DNA of 64,000 bases from Uruburuella testudinis (GCF_022870865.1 NZ_CP091508.1:2294001-2358000); one strand, 5' to 3'; shown: positions 1 to 8,927, numbered from the stretch's first letter. Notes: a model not told the origin generated them from the letters alone. Numbers and translations are program-made.

Positions 1-194
1 TATTCCACTTCGGCCACGCCCAACACCTGCACCTGATTGGGGTGGATAAAATTCAAATGGCCGACCAGCGCCAAAACGGGCTTGTCGGCCTCTACACCGA
101 TACGGTTGTCGGCGCCTGCCGTGCCGGCCGCCCAAGCCAGTTGCAGTTTGTGCTGATTGTCTTGATAAAGGCGGCGGACAGATACACTCGGCAT
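1..194 (-). CDS. hprK: HPr kinase/phosphorylase, N-terminal part (runs off the left edge)
   Basis: Only the first 64 or so codons are present; the gene continues beyond base 1. The start ATG (192-194) lies 3 bases after the ptsN stop, so the two are co-transcribed. The visible protein begins [14 protein letters not shown] and continues with [20 protein letters not shown], which I recognise as the N-terminal domain of proteobacterial HPrK. The family phosphorylates and dephosphorylates Ser46 of HPr. Walker and signature motifs lie outside the window. With ptsN this suggests a regulatory rather than sugar-importing PTS, as is usual in Neisseria (inference). Confidence 0.9.
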   Translation of the reverse strand, partial: MPSVSVRRLYQDNQHKLQLAWAAGTAGADNRIGVEADKPVLALVGHLNFIHPNQVQVLGVAEVE

Positions 195-197
195 AAA

Positions 198-647
198 TTA
201 CTCTTCAGTCAGCAAGCGTTGCACTTCTTCCGGCGTGGCCGCAGCGGCCAGCGCTTCACGCACGGCTTTTTGCGAAAATTTGCCGGCCAGTTTTGACAAC
301 ACTTCCAGATGCTCGCCGGTGGCGTTTTCAGGCACCAGCAACACAAAAATCAACGACACCGGCTTGCCGTCGGGCGCATCAAACGCCACCGGCTCTTTGG
401 TGCGGATAAATGCGCCCACGGCTTTTTTTACCGAAGCATGGCGGCCGTGCGGAATGGCCACGCCCTGCCCTAAGCCTGTGGTGCCGAGCTTTTCACGGGC
501 AAACAGGCATTCGAATACATCCGCGCGCGCCAAGCCCGCTTCATTTTCCAGCAACAGGCCGGCTTGCTCGAATACACGTTTTTTACTGCTGACTTCCAGG
601 TCCAACATAATGTGAGACACCGGTAAAATTTGGCCGATCAGGCTCAT
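198..647 (-). CDS. ptsN: PTS IIA-like nitrogen regulatory protein PtsN (EIIA-Ntr)
   Basis: 149 residues, the usual length for EIIA-Ntr. The phospho-acceptor region GVAIPHGRHA is present, with the likely active His at residue 67, followed by a typical EIIA core (FDAPDGKPVSLIFVLLVPE). It is a cytoplasmic phosphocarrier at the end of the nitrogen PTS relay. It precedes hprK with a 3-base gap, the common betaproteobacterial order. The start ATG at 645-647 is the first in frame; no strong Shine-Dalgarno sequence is obvious. No sugar-specific EII components are visible in the window. Confidence 0.93.
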   Translation of the reverse strand: MSLIGQILPVSHIMLDLEVSSKKRVFEQAGLLLENEAGLARADVFECLFAREKLGTTGLGQGVAIPHGRHASVKKAVGAFIRTKEPVAFDAPDGKPVSLIFVLLVPENATGEHLEVLSKLAGKFSQKAVREALAAAATPEEVQRLLTEE

Positions 648-900
648 AGAACATCTCTTTAACGAGGGTAAGCAAAACAGTTGCCGATTGTACCCACTGT
701 TGTATCAAATCTCAATCCTTGCGCGGCATTTTACATTTCAGACAGCCACCGCAAATCTTAAAATACCTATACATATCAATTAATTAAATTACAAGCACAA
801 CCTTACATAAGGCCGCCTGAAACCCGAAGGGGTGATGATAAAAAGTTCCCCCATGCACATAAAAAATCAAAATACACCGTGCAGCGGGCACATACCGAGT

Positions 901-1803
901 TCAACTTATCCACAGATAATGCGCCACAATGGCAAAAAACCAGGCCAAACCGATGCGGTTGTTTTCAAGAAACACACGAAAGCAAGCCCAGCGGTCGCGC
1001 GTTTTAATCACCTGATATTGCTGCCACTGCCAATACACCACCAGCGGCAACACCAGCCAATACGGCCATGATGCGCCGATTTGCCAGCCCAGCACCATCA
1101 TCAGCACGGTAAACCAAAAATGGCACAACATAACTGCCGACACATCGTGATGCCCAAACGTAATCGCCGATGTTTTGATGCCGATTTTCAAATCGTCTTC
1201 TTTATCTGCCATGGCATAAATGGTGTCGTAAGCCAGCGTCCACAACACATTGGCCGCAAAAATCAGCCACGCCAGCGGTGGCACGCTGTCGGTCACGGCG
1301 GCAAACGCCATCGGTATGCCAAACGAAAATGCCAACCCCAAATAAAACTGCGGCAACGGAAAAAAACGTTTGGTAAACGGATAGGTTATCGCCAGAAACA
1401 AAGCCGGCAGGCTCATCAGCCAAGTGAGGCGGTTGAGCGGCAGTAAGCACAACGCCGCCAACAAACACAAAATCAGCAGCAGCAACAGCGCCTCTGATTT
1501 GGTGACCAAACCTTGCGCAAACGGGCGCTGATTGGTGCGCGCCACCGCGCCGTCGATGTCGCGGTCGGCAAAATCATTGACCACACAGCCGGCGCTGCGC
1601 ATCAGAAACGTGCCCAAGGTAAACGCCAATAAAATGGTGAAATCGGGCAAGCCTTCCGAAGCAATCCACAAGGCCCAAAATGTCGGCCACAGCAGCAGCA
1701 GCGTGCCGATCGGTTTTTCCATCCGCATCAGCCGGCCGTACACACACAGCCGCCCCACCACATAACGGGGTAGAAATTTAAGCAGTAATCGTTTGATATT
1801 CAT
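901..1803 (-). CDS. ubiA: 4-hydroxybenzoate octaprenyltransferase
   Basis: 300-residue polytopic membrane protein of the UbiA prenyltransferase family. Both Asp-rich motifs are visible: [10 protein letters not shown] near residue 117, and DKEDDLKIG near residue 200, which bind the Mg-prenyl diphosphate. It attaches the polyprenyl tail to 4-hydroxybenzoate in ubiquinone synthesis. It lies downstream of ubiC on the same strand, which makes its substrate. A DUS inverted repeat sits in the 187-bp gap, so the two may be separately terminated. Hydrophobic segments alternate through the full length and no truncation is seen. Confidence 0.95.
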   Translation of the reverse strand: MNIKRLLLKFLPRYVVGRLCVYGRLMRMEKPIGTLLLLWPTFWALWIASEGLPDFTILLAFTLGTFLMRSAGCVVNDFADRDIDGAVARTNQRPFAQGLVTKSEALLLLLILCLLAALCLLPLNRLTWLMSLPALFLAITYPFTKRFFPLPQFYLGLAFSFGIPMAFAAVTDSVPPLAWLIFAANVLWTLAYDTIYAMADKEDDLKIGIKTSAITFGHHDVSAVMLCHFWFTVLMMVLGWQIGASWPYWLVLPLVVYWQWQQYQVIKTRDRWACFRVFLENNRIGLAWFFAIVAHYLWIS

Positions 1804-1834
1804 CTATAATATTATTACGCATTTATGATTGACC

Positions 1835-1864
1835 GAGGCCGTCTGAAAGTTTTCAGACGGCCTC
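1835..1864 (-). terminator. DUS inverted-repeat terminator after ubiC
   Basis: GAGGCCGTCTGAAA and its complement face each other with a 2-base loop, a perfect 30-bp palindrome made of two AG-DUS. It lies downstream of ubiC. Paired DUS commonly double as Rho-independent terminators in Neisseria. Confidence 0.75.
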
Positions 1865-1990
1865 GAATTATAATCGAATTTGCTCAAAATTTAATGTTGC
1901 GTATACATTTTAAAAAATCGCCTGACAGCACCGAGATGCGCCGACCGGCTTTTCAAACCGCCATTATTTGTTTTTACTGCCAACAGCTTA

Positions 1991-2518
1991 TCAATTAGCA
2001 TCAACAAGGTAATTTTTCAGCGCCGGTAAAAAGCACTCTACCAATCCTAGGGCTTCGCCATGCAGCTTGAAAAACGAGCGACGCGCCGCAAACGCCGTGC
2101 CGCCGAACCCGGACAAATCCGTTGCCGCATCCGGCACCGCATATTCAAATGCCGAACGGGACAACGGCAGCGAGCCGTCAAACAAACGCTCGCCCAAAGG
2201 CCGGGTGCCGCAATCAAGCAGCGTGCGCCAATGCTCCGCCGAATGTGCACACAAACTGCGCGCCCAAACCACCGGCGTATCGTTCACACACAACAATACA
2301 TCACGCGCAAACCACTCCGGCGCATCGCCCAAACCATCGGCGAGCCAAACATCTCCGCCAACCGCGCCCAAATGCAGCAGGCGCACGGAAAACCCGTGCC
2401 CCAGCGCGCGCAGTGCCACAGTCAGCGAAGGCGCCTGCATCAATGCGGCCGCACCCTCCGTCTCAAGCAAAGGCGGCAATGCCTGCCGCCAAGGTATTAA
2501 AACATTCATGCGCCGCAT
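1991..2518 (-). CDS. ubiC: Chorismate--pyruvate lyase
   Basis: 175 residues, matching the small UbiC family. Recognisable segments are PVVWARSLCAHSAEHW, GTRPLGERLF and the C-terminal RRSFFKLHGEALGLVECFLP. UbiC removes pyruvate from chorismate to give 4-hydroxybenzoate, the first committed step of ubiquinone synthesis; ubiA follows on the same strand. Two in-frame ATGs are possible (2516-2518 and 2507-2509); neither has a convincing Shine-Dalgarno sequence, so the N-terminus is uncertain by three residues. An AG-DUS lies just upstream of the start. Confidence 0.9.
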   Translation of the reverse strand: MRRMNVLIPWRQALPPLLETEGAAALMQAPSLTVALRALGHGFSVRLLHLGAVGGDVWLADGLGDAPEWFARDVLLCVNDTPVVWARSLCAHSAEHWRTLLDCGTRPLGERLFDGSLPLSRSAFEYAVPDAATDLSGFGGTAFAARRSFFKLHGEALGLVECFLPALKNYLVDAN

Positions 2519-2869
2519 TATATAGGCCGTCTGAAAAGCGCGCTATAATCTTTCACTCGTTCGACAAACAATCCGGCTGCATTGCTTTATCGTCTCTCAA
2601 TAGAGAGACGGCAATTAAATAACTGCATTTTTTCAATCAATCTAATTTGTTTAAAAAGAGAAATGAATAAAAGATTTTTAGCATTAAAATGATCGGGTGT
2701 ATAAAACATTCTAGCTTTTATAAACCGACATTATTTTTTAGAATTCGAGCGGGCATGATATTCGGATCGGAAAAGCGGTTGCACGGTGCTTAAGATAGTA
2801 CACACCGCCCAAACTGCTGTCACGAGCGCATCCCGCCAACATACCGACACCCCGCACAGGAGCCGCAAT
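2519..2869. other. Intergenic region between divergent ubiC and sixA
   Basis: AT-rich gap with promoters expected for both flanking genes. It holds one AG-DUS near 2524-2535 and a small perfect stem at 2591-2610 (CGTCTCT / AGAGACG, 6-base loop) that can be extended with ATTGC/GCAAT across a bulge. No open frame of note. Confidence 0.6.
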
Positions 2870-3334
2870 ATGAACCTGATTCTCTGGCGCCACGCCGAAG
2901 CTGAATACGGCCCGCCCGATTTAGCGCGCCAACTCACCGAAAAAGGCCGCCGCCAAGCCAGCACCGCTGCCGCCTGGCTGCGCAACCGCCTGCCGCAAGA
3001 CACACAGGTATGGGTTTCGCAAGCCGCACGCAGCCGCCAGACCGCTGATTATCTGGTGCAGGATTACACCATTCTCGCCACTCTCAACCCCGACATCTAT
3101 GCCCGCACCCTGCCGCGGCTATTGGAAACAGCTCCCCGCAACGGCACGCTGGTAATTGTCGGCCACCAGCCATGGTTAGGCCAATTAAGCGCATTTCTGC
3201 TCAACGGCGATTGGGGCGGCGATGCTTATTGGTCCTATAAAAAAGGCGGCTTTTGGTGGTTTCAGCTCAAACAAGACCATAACGGCTTCCATGCCAAGCT
3301 CAAAGCCGTGTTAACGCCGGAGATGTTGGCATAA
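2870..3334 (+). CDS. sixA: Phosphohistidine phosphatase, SixA family
   Basis: 154-residue member of the histidine phosphatase (RHG) superfamily. The catalytic RH pair is at residues 7-8 (LILWRHAEAE) and the second conserved His is at residue 99 (VIVGHQPWL); SQAARSRQTADYL carries the conserved Arg. SixA removes phosphate from phosphohistidine in phosphorelay or PTS proteins; in this window it may counter the PtsN/HprK relay (inference). Start at 2870 chosen because AGGAG lies 8 bases upstream and the RHG motif sits at the expected distance; the longer frame back to 2786 lacks homology. Confidence 0.88.
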   Translation: MNLILWRHAEAEYGPPDLARQLTEKGRRQASTAAAWLRNRLPQDTQVWVSQAARSRQTADYLVQDYTILATLNPDIYARTLPRLLETAPRNGTLVIVGHQPWLGQLSAFLLNGDWGGDAYWSYKKGGFWWFQLKQDHNGFHAKLKAVLTPEMLA

Positions 3335-3444
3335 CGGCCGCGCACAACACCGAATCGGCATCAGCCCGGAAACAATATGTGAAAAGAATATGTGAAAAAG
3401 CCAACAGCGCAACAGTTGATAATAATTCTTGAATGCGCTATAAT

Positions 3445-3459
3445 TGTTACATTATAACA
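3445..3459 (+). promoter_or_regulatory. Zur-like operator upstream of rpmE2-rpmJ2
   Basis: TGTTACATTATAACA, a near-perfect 15-bp palindrome (TGTTA N5 TAACA) ending 17 bases before the L31B start. It resembles the Zur box TGTTAT-N3-ATAACA, and these genes belong to zinc regulons in many bacteria. A related site precedes znuA at 21955-21969. Confidence 0.65.
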
Positions 3460-3476
3460 TTTCACAAGGAGTTTTT

Positions 3477-3752
3477 ATGAAACCGAATACCCATCCCGAA
3501 AACTACCGCACGGTGCTGTTTTTCGACAGCGGCGCCGATGAGGGCTGGCTGATCCGTTCGTGCGCCAACACCCACGGCAAAACCATGCAGTGGCGCGACG
3601 GCAACGAATATCCCGTATTTATGCTTGATACTTCGTCTGCTTCACACCCCGTTTACACCGGCAAACAGCGTGAATACAACACCGAAGGGCGCGCCAGCAA
3701 ATTCAACCAGCGCTATCAAAGTATGCTCGGCTCATTTAAAAAGGAAAAATAA
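3477..3752 (+). CDS. rpmE2: 50S ribosomal protein L31 type B
   Basis: 91 residues of the L31 type B (YkgM) family; conserved segments include [18 protein letters not shown] and [13 protein letters not shown], and SKFNQRY near the end. The zinc-binding CxxC pairs of type A L31 are absent; only one Cys is present. Type B L31 replaces the zinc protein when zinc is scarce, freeing ribosomal zinc. Start at 3477 follows AAGGAG with 6-base spacing. Its stop overlaps the rpmJ2 start (TAATG), so the two are translationally coupled. Confidence 0.95.
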   Translation: MKPNTHPENYRTVLFFDSGADEGWLIRSCANTHGKTMQWRDGNEYPVFMLDTSSASHPVYTGKQREYNTEGRASKFNQRYQSMLGSFKKEK

Positions 3753-3877
3753 TGCAGGTATTGTCATCTTTAAAAACCGCCAAACAACGCCATCGCGACT
3801 GCCAAATCGTGCGCCGCAAAGGCAAGGTTTATGTGATTTGCAAAAGCAATCCGCGTTTTAAAGCACGCCAGCGCTGA
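3752..3877 (+). CDS. rpmJ2: 50S ribosomal protein L36 type B (zinc-free form)
   Basis: 41 residues beginning [18 protein letters not shown] and ending FKARQR, a typical short, very basic L36. The zinc ligands of the C+ form are degraded: the first Cys is replaced by Arg and the His by Arg, leaving Cys17 and Cys30, so this is the C- paralogue. It overlaps the L31B stop by one base. Both genes sit behind one Zur-like site, the normal zinc-sparing pair (ykgM-ykgO arrangement). The gene is short enough to be missed by simple ORF calling. Confidence 0.93.
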   Translation: MQVLSSLKTAKQRHRDCQIVRRKGKVYVICKSNPRFKARQR

Positions 3878-3891
3878 GTGCAAACATCTCT

Positions 3892-3952
3892 TCATAAACA
3901 AATGATCAGGATACCCTAGGCATCCTGACCATTCATATATCATTATCTTTTT
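3892..3952. repeat. Two MITE fragments joined at CCTAGG
   Basis: Bases 3892-3918 match the right end of the 163-bp repeat family (CATAAACAAATGATCAGGATACCC), followed at once by the left end of the short variant (CATCCTGACCATTCATATATC). The junction is the palindrome CCTAGG. Probably decayed remains of two insertions. Confidence 0.6.
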
Positions 3953-3967
3953 AACACAGCAGAACAA

Positions 3968-4002
3968 AGGCCGTCTGAATCATTTAAGCTTTCAGACGGC
4001 CT
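3968..4002. terminator. DUS inverted-repeat terminator between convergent rpmJ2 and greB
   Basis: AGGCCGTCTGAA and TTCAGACGGCCT are separated by an 11-base loop. The position between convergent genes suits a bidirectional terminator. Confidence 0.75.
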
Positions 4003-4020
4003 GGTTTCAGCCGAAACCCG

Positions 4021-4524
4021 CTATTCGATTTTGAGATACGCTACCGATAAAATCTCAATCACCTCGCGCCCGTCCGGGCCGTGGAGCACCACCTCGTCGC
4101 CTTCACGCGCTTTCATCAGGCAACGTGCCAACGGCGACACCCATGAGATTTTGTTGCGGGCGGTATCGATTTCATCCACGCCCACAATTTTCACCGTCTG
4201 CTCGCTGCCATCGCCGCGCAGCAGCGCCACCGTGGCGCTGAAAAACACCTGATCGGTGGGCTCGCGCGCTTCCGGGTCGACCACCACCGCCGCTTCCAGC
4301 CGTTTGGTGAGAAAGCGGATGCGGCGGTCGATTTCGCGCATCCGCCGCTTGCCGTAAAGATAATCGCCGTTTTCGCTGCGGTCGCCGTTGCCCGCCGCCC
4401 AGTTGACAATCTGCACGATTTCCGGGCGCTCTTTGTGCACCAATTGATAAAGCTCGTCTTTCAGCGCCTGCCAGCCGCCGGGCGTGATGTAGTTTTTAGG
4501 GGGAGATTGCGGAGTGTCGCTCAT
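4021..4524 (-). CDS. greB: Transcription elongation factor GreB
   Basis: 167 residues. The N-terminal coiled coil carries NGDRSENGDYLYGKRRMREIDRRIRFL, with the acidic tip residues that enter the RNA polymerase secondary channel and stimulate cleavage of backtracked RNA; the C-terminal FKBP-like domain ends with the Gre signature (ISWVSPLARCLMKAREGDEV). YLYGKRRMREIDRR and the length point to GreB rather than GreA. Start ATG at 4522-4524 gives MSDTPQSPPKNYITPGG; a longer frame back to 4650 encodes an unconserved Phe-rich leader across an AT-DUS and is rejected. Confidence 0.93.
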   Translation of the reverse strand: MSDTPQSPPKNYITPGGWQALKDELYQLVHKERPEIVQIVNWAAGNGDRSENGDYLYGKRRMREIDRRIRFLTKRLEAAVVVDPEAREPTDQVFFSATVALLRGDGSEQTVKIVGVDEIDTARNKISWVSPLARCLMKAREGDEVVLHGPDGREVIEILSVAYLKIE

Positions 4525-4642
4525 GATGCCGGATGCCGTCTGAAAAAAAAAGAAGAGGCTTATTCTACTGCTTTTGCTGCATGATACCAATGCAAAAAAA
4601 GCAAACGGCCTGTGTCGGGTTGCTTTGCCTTTCCGGCTGATA

Positions 4643-4938
4643 CCCTTCACAAAAATAACCTAACGGCGTTGGCCTGCCTGAGCGCGAAGAGGATCGGTTT
4701 CGCTAGGGTGTCCTGACCATTCGTTCATGAGGGGATTTTTGTTCCTGGAAACGCAGATGCAAGGCAAAAAACGCAGCAAGATTGGACATCTTGCGAGGCT
4801 TTTTAACACAGCAGATGCGTTTTCAGGGGCAAAATACACCCATAAATCGACACATCAGGACACCCCAAGGTGTTGAAGCGCCCGCACTCATTGTACTGTC
4901 TTCAGCCCACCGTCTGGTTCGCTAACTTTTGTGAATGA
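4643..4938. repeat. Second repeat family (TTCACAAAAGTAA ends), interrupted by a MITE
   Basis: The left end TTCACAAAAATAACCTAACG near 4646 and the right end GCTAACTTTTGTGAA (4921-4935) are inverted copies of a motif also seen at 18207-18264. MITE copy 1 (4705-4867) lies between them, so the host element would have been about 130 bp. This fills most of the 531-bp gap between greB and the permease; no gene is seen there. Confidence 0.5.
4705..4867 (+). repeat. MITE-like element, copy 1
   Basis: About 163 bp bounded by AGGGTGTCCTGA and TCAGGACACCC. The body contains ATGAGGGGATTTTTG, the small stem GCAAGAT-TGGAC-ATCTTGC and GCAGATGCGTTTTCAGGGGC. Left flank CTAG. No coding capacity. Related full copies at 13121, 14991, 21999 and 60946. 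Confidence 0.8.
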
Positions 4939-4990
4939 CCATGGCTTTGTGCACATAAACATAATAGCCGGCTTAACAGCATCTGTAAAA

Positions 4991-5028
4991 GTTTGAGGCC
5001 GTCTGAAACATTTCAGACGGCCTCAAAC
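4991..5028 (-). terminator. DUS inverted-repeat terminator after the NCS2 permease
   Basis: GTTTGAGGCCGTCTGAAA and its exact complement with a 2-base loop; a 38-bp palindrome 27 bases downstream of the permease stop. Confidence 0.8.
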
Positions 5029-5055
5029 CGGATACATTATTGATACTTCGATTAT

Positions 5056-6438
5056 TTATTCCAAATCACCGCTCACATAAACTTTGCCGCCGCTTTTATC
5101 TTCCGGCAACACCAAGTTCAGCACCACGGCCATGATGCCGCCGGCTGAAATCGAATTTTGAAACAACACCGGCAGGTTTTTAAACACTTCCGGCTCAAAC
5201 GCCACGCCGAGTCCGAGGCCTACCGAAGTGGCGGCAATCACCGCTTCGCGGCGGCGGATGCCGTTGCTCACCAAAATGCGCACGCCCGCAATCGCAATCA
5301 GGCCGAACATCAATACCATCGCACCGCCGAGCACCGGGCTGGGAATGGTGGTAAATACCCGCCCGATAACGGGAAACAGCCCCAACAGCACCAAAATCAC
5401 AGCAATATACTTGCCCACATGGCGCGAAGCCACGCCGGTCATCTGAATCACGCCGTTATTTTGCGCAAACGTGGTCAGGGGCAGCGAACCCAATGCGGTG
5501 GCAATCACCGACACCAGGCCGTCGGCCATCACGCCGCCTTTCAGACGGCCGGTATATTCCTCACCTTCAATCGGGCGGTCCGACACCATTGCCGTGGCCG
5601 TTAAATCGCCCACCGCCTCAAACACGCTCAACAAATAAATCGCACCGGCCACAATAAAAGCATGCCAGTCAAACGCGAAACCGTATTTAAACGGCACGGG
5701 AATGGTAATCAACGGCAGATTTTGCAGCGCTGAAAAATCCACCTTGCCCATCAGCAAAGCCACAATATAGCCCGCCACCAAGCCCACGGCGATACCGCTC
5801 ATGCGCAACAGCGGGTTTTTCAGGCAGTTGAACACCAATACAATCAACAGCACCAATGAAGCCAGCCCCAGATTTTCCATCGACCCGAAGGTGCCGTCGG
5901 CCTTGGCGCCGAAACCGCCGCCAAAATCGGTGATGCCCACATGAATCAAGCTCAAACCGATCAGCATCACCACCACACCGCTCACCGTGGGCGTAATCAC
6001 TTTTTTCAAATAAGGCAGCAGCCAGGCGGAGAAGCACACCAGAAACGCGCCCACAAACGACACCCCCAGCAGCGTGGAAATCATAGCATTTTCATCCATA
6101 CCGCCCTCTTTCATGCCCATGCCCAGCGCAATCATCACGGTTACAAACGAAAAATTCACCGACTGAATCGACAACATGCCCGAGCCGACAGGGCCGAAGC
6201 GGTTCACCTGCAAATAAGTGCCGATGCCCGAAGCCACCATCGCCATCGACACCAGATAAGCCGTCATTTCTACCGGCAATTGCAACGCCCCGCCCACAAT
6301 CAGCGCCGGCGTAATCATCGGCACGAAAATCGCCAATAAGTGTGTAACCGCGCTTAAGAGCGCATTCATAAACGGCGGCTTGTCTTCAAGCCGGTAAACC
6401 AAATCGGGCGCATCGGCGGTTTTCGGGGGCATGGCCAT
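5056..6438 (-). CDS. NCS2 family xanthine/purine permease
   Basis: 460-residue inner-membrane transporter with about 12-14 hydrophobic segments. The NCS2 signature region is clear: FEAVGDLTATAMVSDRP carries the conserved substrate-site Glu, and LPLTTFAQNNGVIQMTGVASR is the hallmark of the xanthine/urate branch (XanP/XanQ/UacT-like) rather than UraA. It likely imports a purine base by proton symport; the exact substrate cannot be settled from sequence. The start is put at ATG 6436-6438 (MAMPPKTADAPDL), preceded by AAGGA; the frame extends to a TTG at 6456 that is less likely. It is transcribed divergently from dapA. Confidence 0.88.
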   Translation of the reverse strand: MAMPPKTADAPDLVYRLEDKPPFMNALLSAVTHLLAIFVPMITPALIVGGALQLPVEMTAYLVSMAMVASGIGTYLQVNRFGPVGSGMLSIQSVNFSFVTVMIALGMGMKEGGMDENAMISTLLGVSFVGAFLVCFSAWLLPYLKKVITPTVSGVVVMLIGLSLIHVGITDFGGGFGAKADGTFGSMENLGLASLVLLIVLVFNCLKNPLLRMSGIAVGLVAGYIVALLMGKVDFSALQNLPLITIPVPFKYGFAFDWHAFIVAGAIYLLSVFEAVGDLTATAMVSDRPIEGEEYTGRLKGGVMADGLVSVIATALGSLPLTTFAQNNGVIQMTGVASRHVGKYIAVILVLLGLFPVIGRVFTTIPSPVLGGAMVLMFGLIAIAGVRILVSNGIRRREAVIAATSVGLGLGVAFEPEVFKNLPVLFQNSISAGGIMAVVLNLVLPEDKSGGKVYVSGDLE

Positions 6439-6560
6439 GGCGGTTTCCTTATTCAATTAAAGTGCTAAAAAATGTAAGCCAAGATTGTATACAATTAACG
6501 CCGGCTTTTCAATTTCCACACATGCTTTCATACACTTTAACACCGCCCTGCCCGCCCCTG

Positions 6561-6607
6561 TTCAGACGGCCTCCGCCCGCTTTGCAAAGCTTTGCAGGCC
6601 GTCTGAA
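6561..6607. repeat. Inverted DUS pair in the dapA upstream region
   Basis: TTCAGACGGCCT and AGGCCGTCTGAA are separated by 23 bases that contain TTTGCAAAGCTTTGCA. It lies between divergent genes, so a terminator role is not obvious; it is probably an uptake signal. Confidence 0.7.
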
Positions 6608-6687
6608 ACCAATATTTCACACAAACCGTAAAGTAAGCTACAATCACAAGCAATTTTCTGAATATTTCGAGAAATAAAGGTTTAACC

Positions 6688-7563
6688 ATGTTACAAGGCA
6701 GCCTGGTCGCCCTGATTACGCCGATGAATCAAGACGGCAGCGTAAATTTCGAGCAACTCGAATCTTTAATCGACTGGCACATCGAAAGCGGCACCAACGG
6801 CATCGTCGCCGTCGGCACCACCGGTGAGAGCGCCACCCTGGCAGTAGACGAGCATCTGGCCGTGATCGAAGCCACCGTCAAGCATGTCGGCAAACGCATT
6901 CCCGTGATTGCCGGCACCGGCGCCAACAACACTGCCGAAGCCATCGAGCTTTCCAAAGCCGCCGAGCGGTTGGGCGCCGACTACACCCTGTCTGTCGTGC
7001 CCTATTACAACAAACCCTCGCAAGAAGGCATCTACCGCCACTTCAAAGCCATCGCCGAAGCCACCTCGATTCCGATGATTGTGTATAACGTGCCCGGCCG
7101 CACCGTGGTCAACATGAACAACGACACCATTCTGCGCCTGGCCGAAATCCCCAATATCGTCGGCGTGAAAGAAGCCAGCGGCGACATCGGTCGCGAAACC
7201 GACCTGATCAACCGCGTGCCCGAAGGCTTTGCCGTATATTCCGGCGACGACCCCACCGGCATGGCCTTTATGTTTTGCGGCGGTCACGGCGTGATTACCG
7301 TTGCCGCCAACGCCGCGCCCAAATTGTTTGCCGATATGTGCCGCGAGGCGCTCGCAGGCAACCTCGCCGCCGCCCGCGCACTCAATGCACAACTGATTCC
7401 GGTGTATGATGTGATGTTCTGCGAGCCCAGCCCCGCCGCGCCCAAATGGGCCGCCGCCGCCCTCGGCCATTGCAGCCCGCATGTCCGCCTGCCGATTATT
7501 GAACTTTCCGCCGACGGCCAAGACAAAGTACGCAGCGCACTTGCCGCCGCCAAACTGATTTAA
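6688..7563 (+). CDS. dapA: 4-hydroxy-tetrahydrodipicolinate synthase
   Basis: 291 residues, a TIM-barrel of the DapA/NAL family. Catalytic residues are in place: Thr44-Thr45 (GTTGES), Tyr133 and Arg138 (YNVPGRT), and the Schiff-base Lys161 (VGVKEASGD). It condenses pyruvate with aspartate semialdehyde in the diaminopimelate/lysine pathway. The start ATG is preceded by AAAGG. bamC follows 17 bases later, the same dapA-nlpB order as in E. coli, so an operon is likely. Confidence 0.97.
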   Translation: MLQGSLVALITPMNQDGSVNFEQLESLIDWHIESGTNGIVAVGTTGESATLAVDEHLAVIEATVKHVGKRIPVIAGTGANNTAEAIELSKAAERLGADYTLSVVPYYNKPSQEGIYRHFKAIAEATSIPMIVYNVPGRTVVNMNNDTILRLAEIPNIVGVKEASGDIGRETDLINRVPEGFAVYSGDDPTGMAFMFCGGHGVITVAANAAPKLFADMCREALAGNLAAARALNAQLIPVYDVMFCEPSPAAPKWAAAALGHCSPHVRLPIIELSADGQDKVRSALAAAKLI

Positions 7564-7580
7564 ACCACAGGAAAAACTGT

Positions 7581-8711
7581 ATGAACCATATGAAACCGGC
7601 CGTAATCGCCATCGCCATGCTCGGCCTGGCCGCCTGTTCCAGCAATAAAGAACAACCCCTGCTCGACTACCAAACCCAAAACCGCAAAGTCGTAGACTTG
7701 GAAGTGCCGCCCGATCTGACCAACCCCAACCAGGGCAACCTGTATCAGATTCCTGCCGGCAGCGGTGCCGTGCGCGCCAGCGACATCAACCGCACCCAAG
7801 CCGTGCAGCAGCCTGCCAACCAGGCCGTGCTGCAAAATGTGAAAGGCGTGCACATGGAGCGCGACGGCAGCCAGCGCTGGCTGGTGGTCGACGGCAAAAC
7901 ACCTGCTGAAATCTGGCCGCTGCTGAAAGTGTTCTGGCAGGAAAACGGCTTCGACATCCAATCTGAAGAGCCCGCCATCGGCCAAATGGAAACCGAATGG
8001 GCGGAAAACCGCGCCAAAATCCCGCAAGACAGCCTGCGCAATCTGTTTGAAAAAGTCGGACTCGGCGGCATTTATTCCACCAGCGAGCGCGACAAATTCA
8101 TCATCCGCATCGAACAAGGCCGCAACGGCAACACCGATGTATTCTTCGCCCACAAAGGCATGCAGGAAGTTTACGGCGACCGCAACCAAGACACCACCAT
8201 GTGGCAGCCGCGTCCGAACGACCCCAACCTCGAAGCCGCTTTCCTCGCCCGCTTCATGCAATATCTGGGCGCAGACAACCAACAGGTTGAAAACGAGCTG
8301 ACCAAAACCGCCCAATCCGACCGCCCCGCCGGCAGCGCGGAGCTGGCGCGCATCGACGGCAACAGCGTGCTGGTGAGCGGTGATTACGAACGCAACTGGC
8401 GCCGCACCGCGCTGGCGCTCGACCGCATCGGCCTGACCGTGCTCGGTCAGAATACCGAACGCCACGCCTTCCTGGTTCAGCCTGCTCCGCAAGAAGGCCA
8501 AGCCGTTGCCAATAAAAAACCCGGCCTGTTCAAACGCCTGCTGGGCAAGGGCAAAACCGAAACAGCCCCCGCAGTGGCACCTGAAATCATTGTGCATGTC
8601 GAGCCGGTTAGCGGCGGCTCGCGCATCAGCCTGCTCAACCGCGACGGCAGCGCCTATGCCGGCCGCGATGCCTCTACTTGGCTGAGCCGCCTGCACACCG
8701 AATTGCGTTGA
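7581..8711 (+). CDS. bamC: Outer membrane assembly lipoprotein BamC
   Basis: 376 residues with a lipoprotein signal peptide ending LGLAAC (lipid Cys at residue 19). The region after the Cys contains the BamC N-terminal signature: KVVDLEVPPDLTNP, then two helix-grip domains, the last ending STWLSRLHTEL. BamC is an accessory subunit of the BAM complex that inserts beta-barrel proteins. A basic linker (KKPGLFKRLLGKGK) separates the C-terminal region. AGGAAAA precedes the start. A strong terminator follows. Confidence 0.92.
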   Translation: MNHMKPAVIAIAMLGLAACSSNKEQPLLDYQTQNRKVVDLEVPPDLTNPNQGNLYQIPAGSGAVRASDINRTQAVQQPANQAVLQNVKGVHMERDGSQRWLVVDGKTPAEIWPLLKVFWQENGFDIQSEEPAIGQMETEWAENRAKIPQDSLRNLFEKVGLGGIYSTSERDKFIIRIEQGRNGNTDVFFAHKGMQEVYGDRNQDTTMWQPRPNDPNLEAAFLARFMQYLGADNQQVENELTKTAQSDRPAGSAELARIDGNSVLVSGDYERNWRRTALALDRIGLTVLGQNTERHAFLVQPAPQEGQAVANKKPGLFKRLLGKGKTETAPAVAPEIIVHVEPVSGGSRISLLNRDGSAYAGRDASTWLSRLHTELR

Positions 8712-8726
8712 TTGTTTTCCTGTCAA

Positions 8727-8756
8727 GCAGCCCCAGATACAAATCGGGGCTGTTTT
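8727..8756 (+). terminator. Rho-independent terminator after dapA-bamC
   Basis: GCAGCCCC and GGGGCTGT pair around an AT-rich loop and are followed by TTTTT. This is a classic hairpin and U-tract 15 bases after the bamC stop. Confidence 0.85.
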
Positions 8757-8763
8757 TCTTGCT

Positions 8764-8793
8764 CAGGCCGTCTGAAAACTTTCAGACGGCCTG
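8764..8793. repeat. Inverted AG-DUS pair
   Basis: CAGGCCGTCTGAAA and its complement with a 2-base loop. It sits directly after the bamC terminator and may act as a second terminator. Confidence 0.75.
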
Positions 8794-8927
8794 ATTTATC
8801 AGATATATCCACTTTTAAAAATAAAATTAATAGTGATATTCACTGGTTTCATTTTTTTGCTTTTGGTCAAATCACGCAGCAGCAACGGCGTATAATATTG
8901 CGCTTTCTTATCAGATTAACAAATAAA

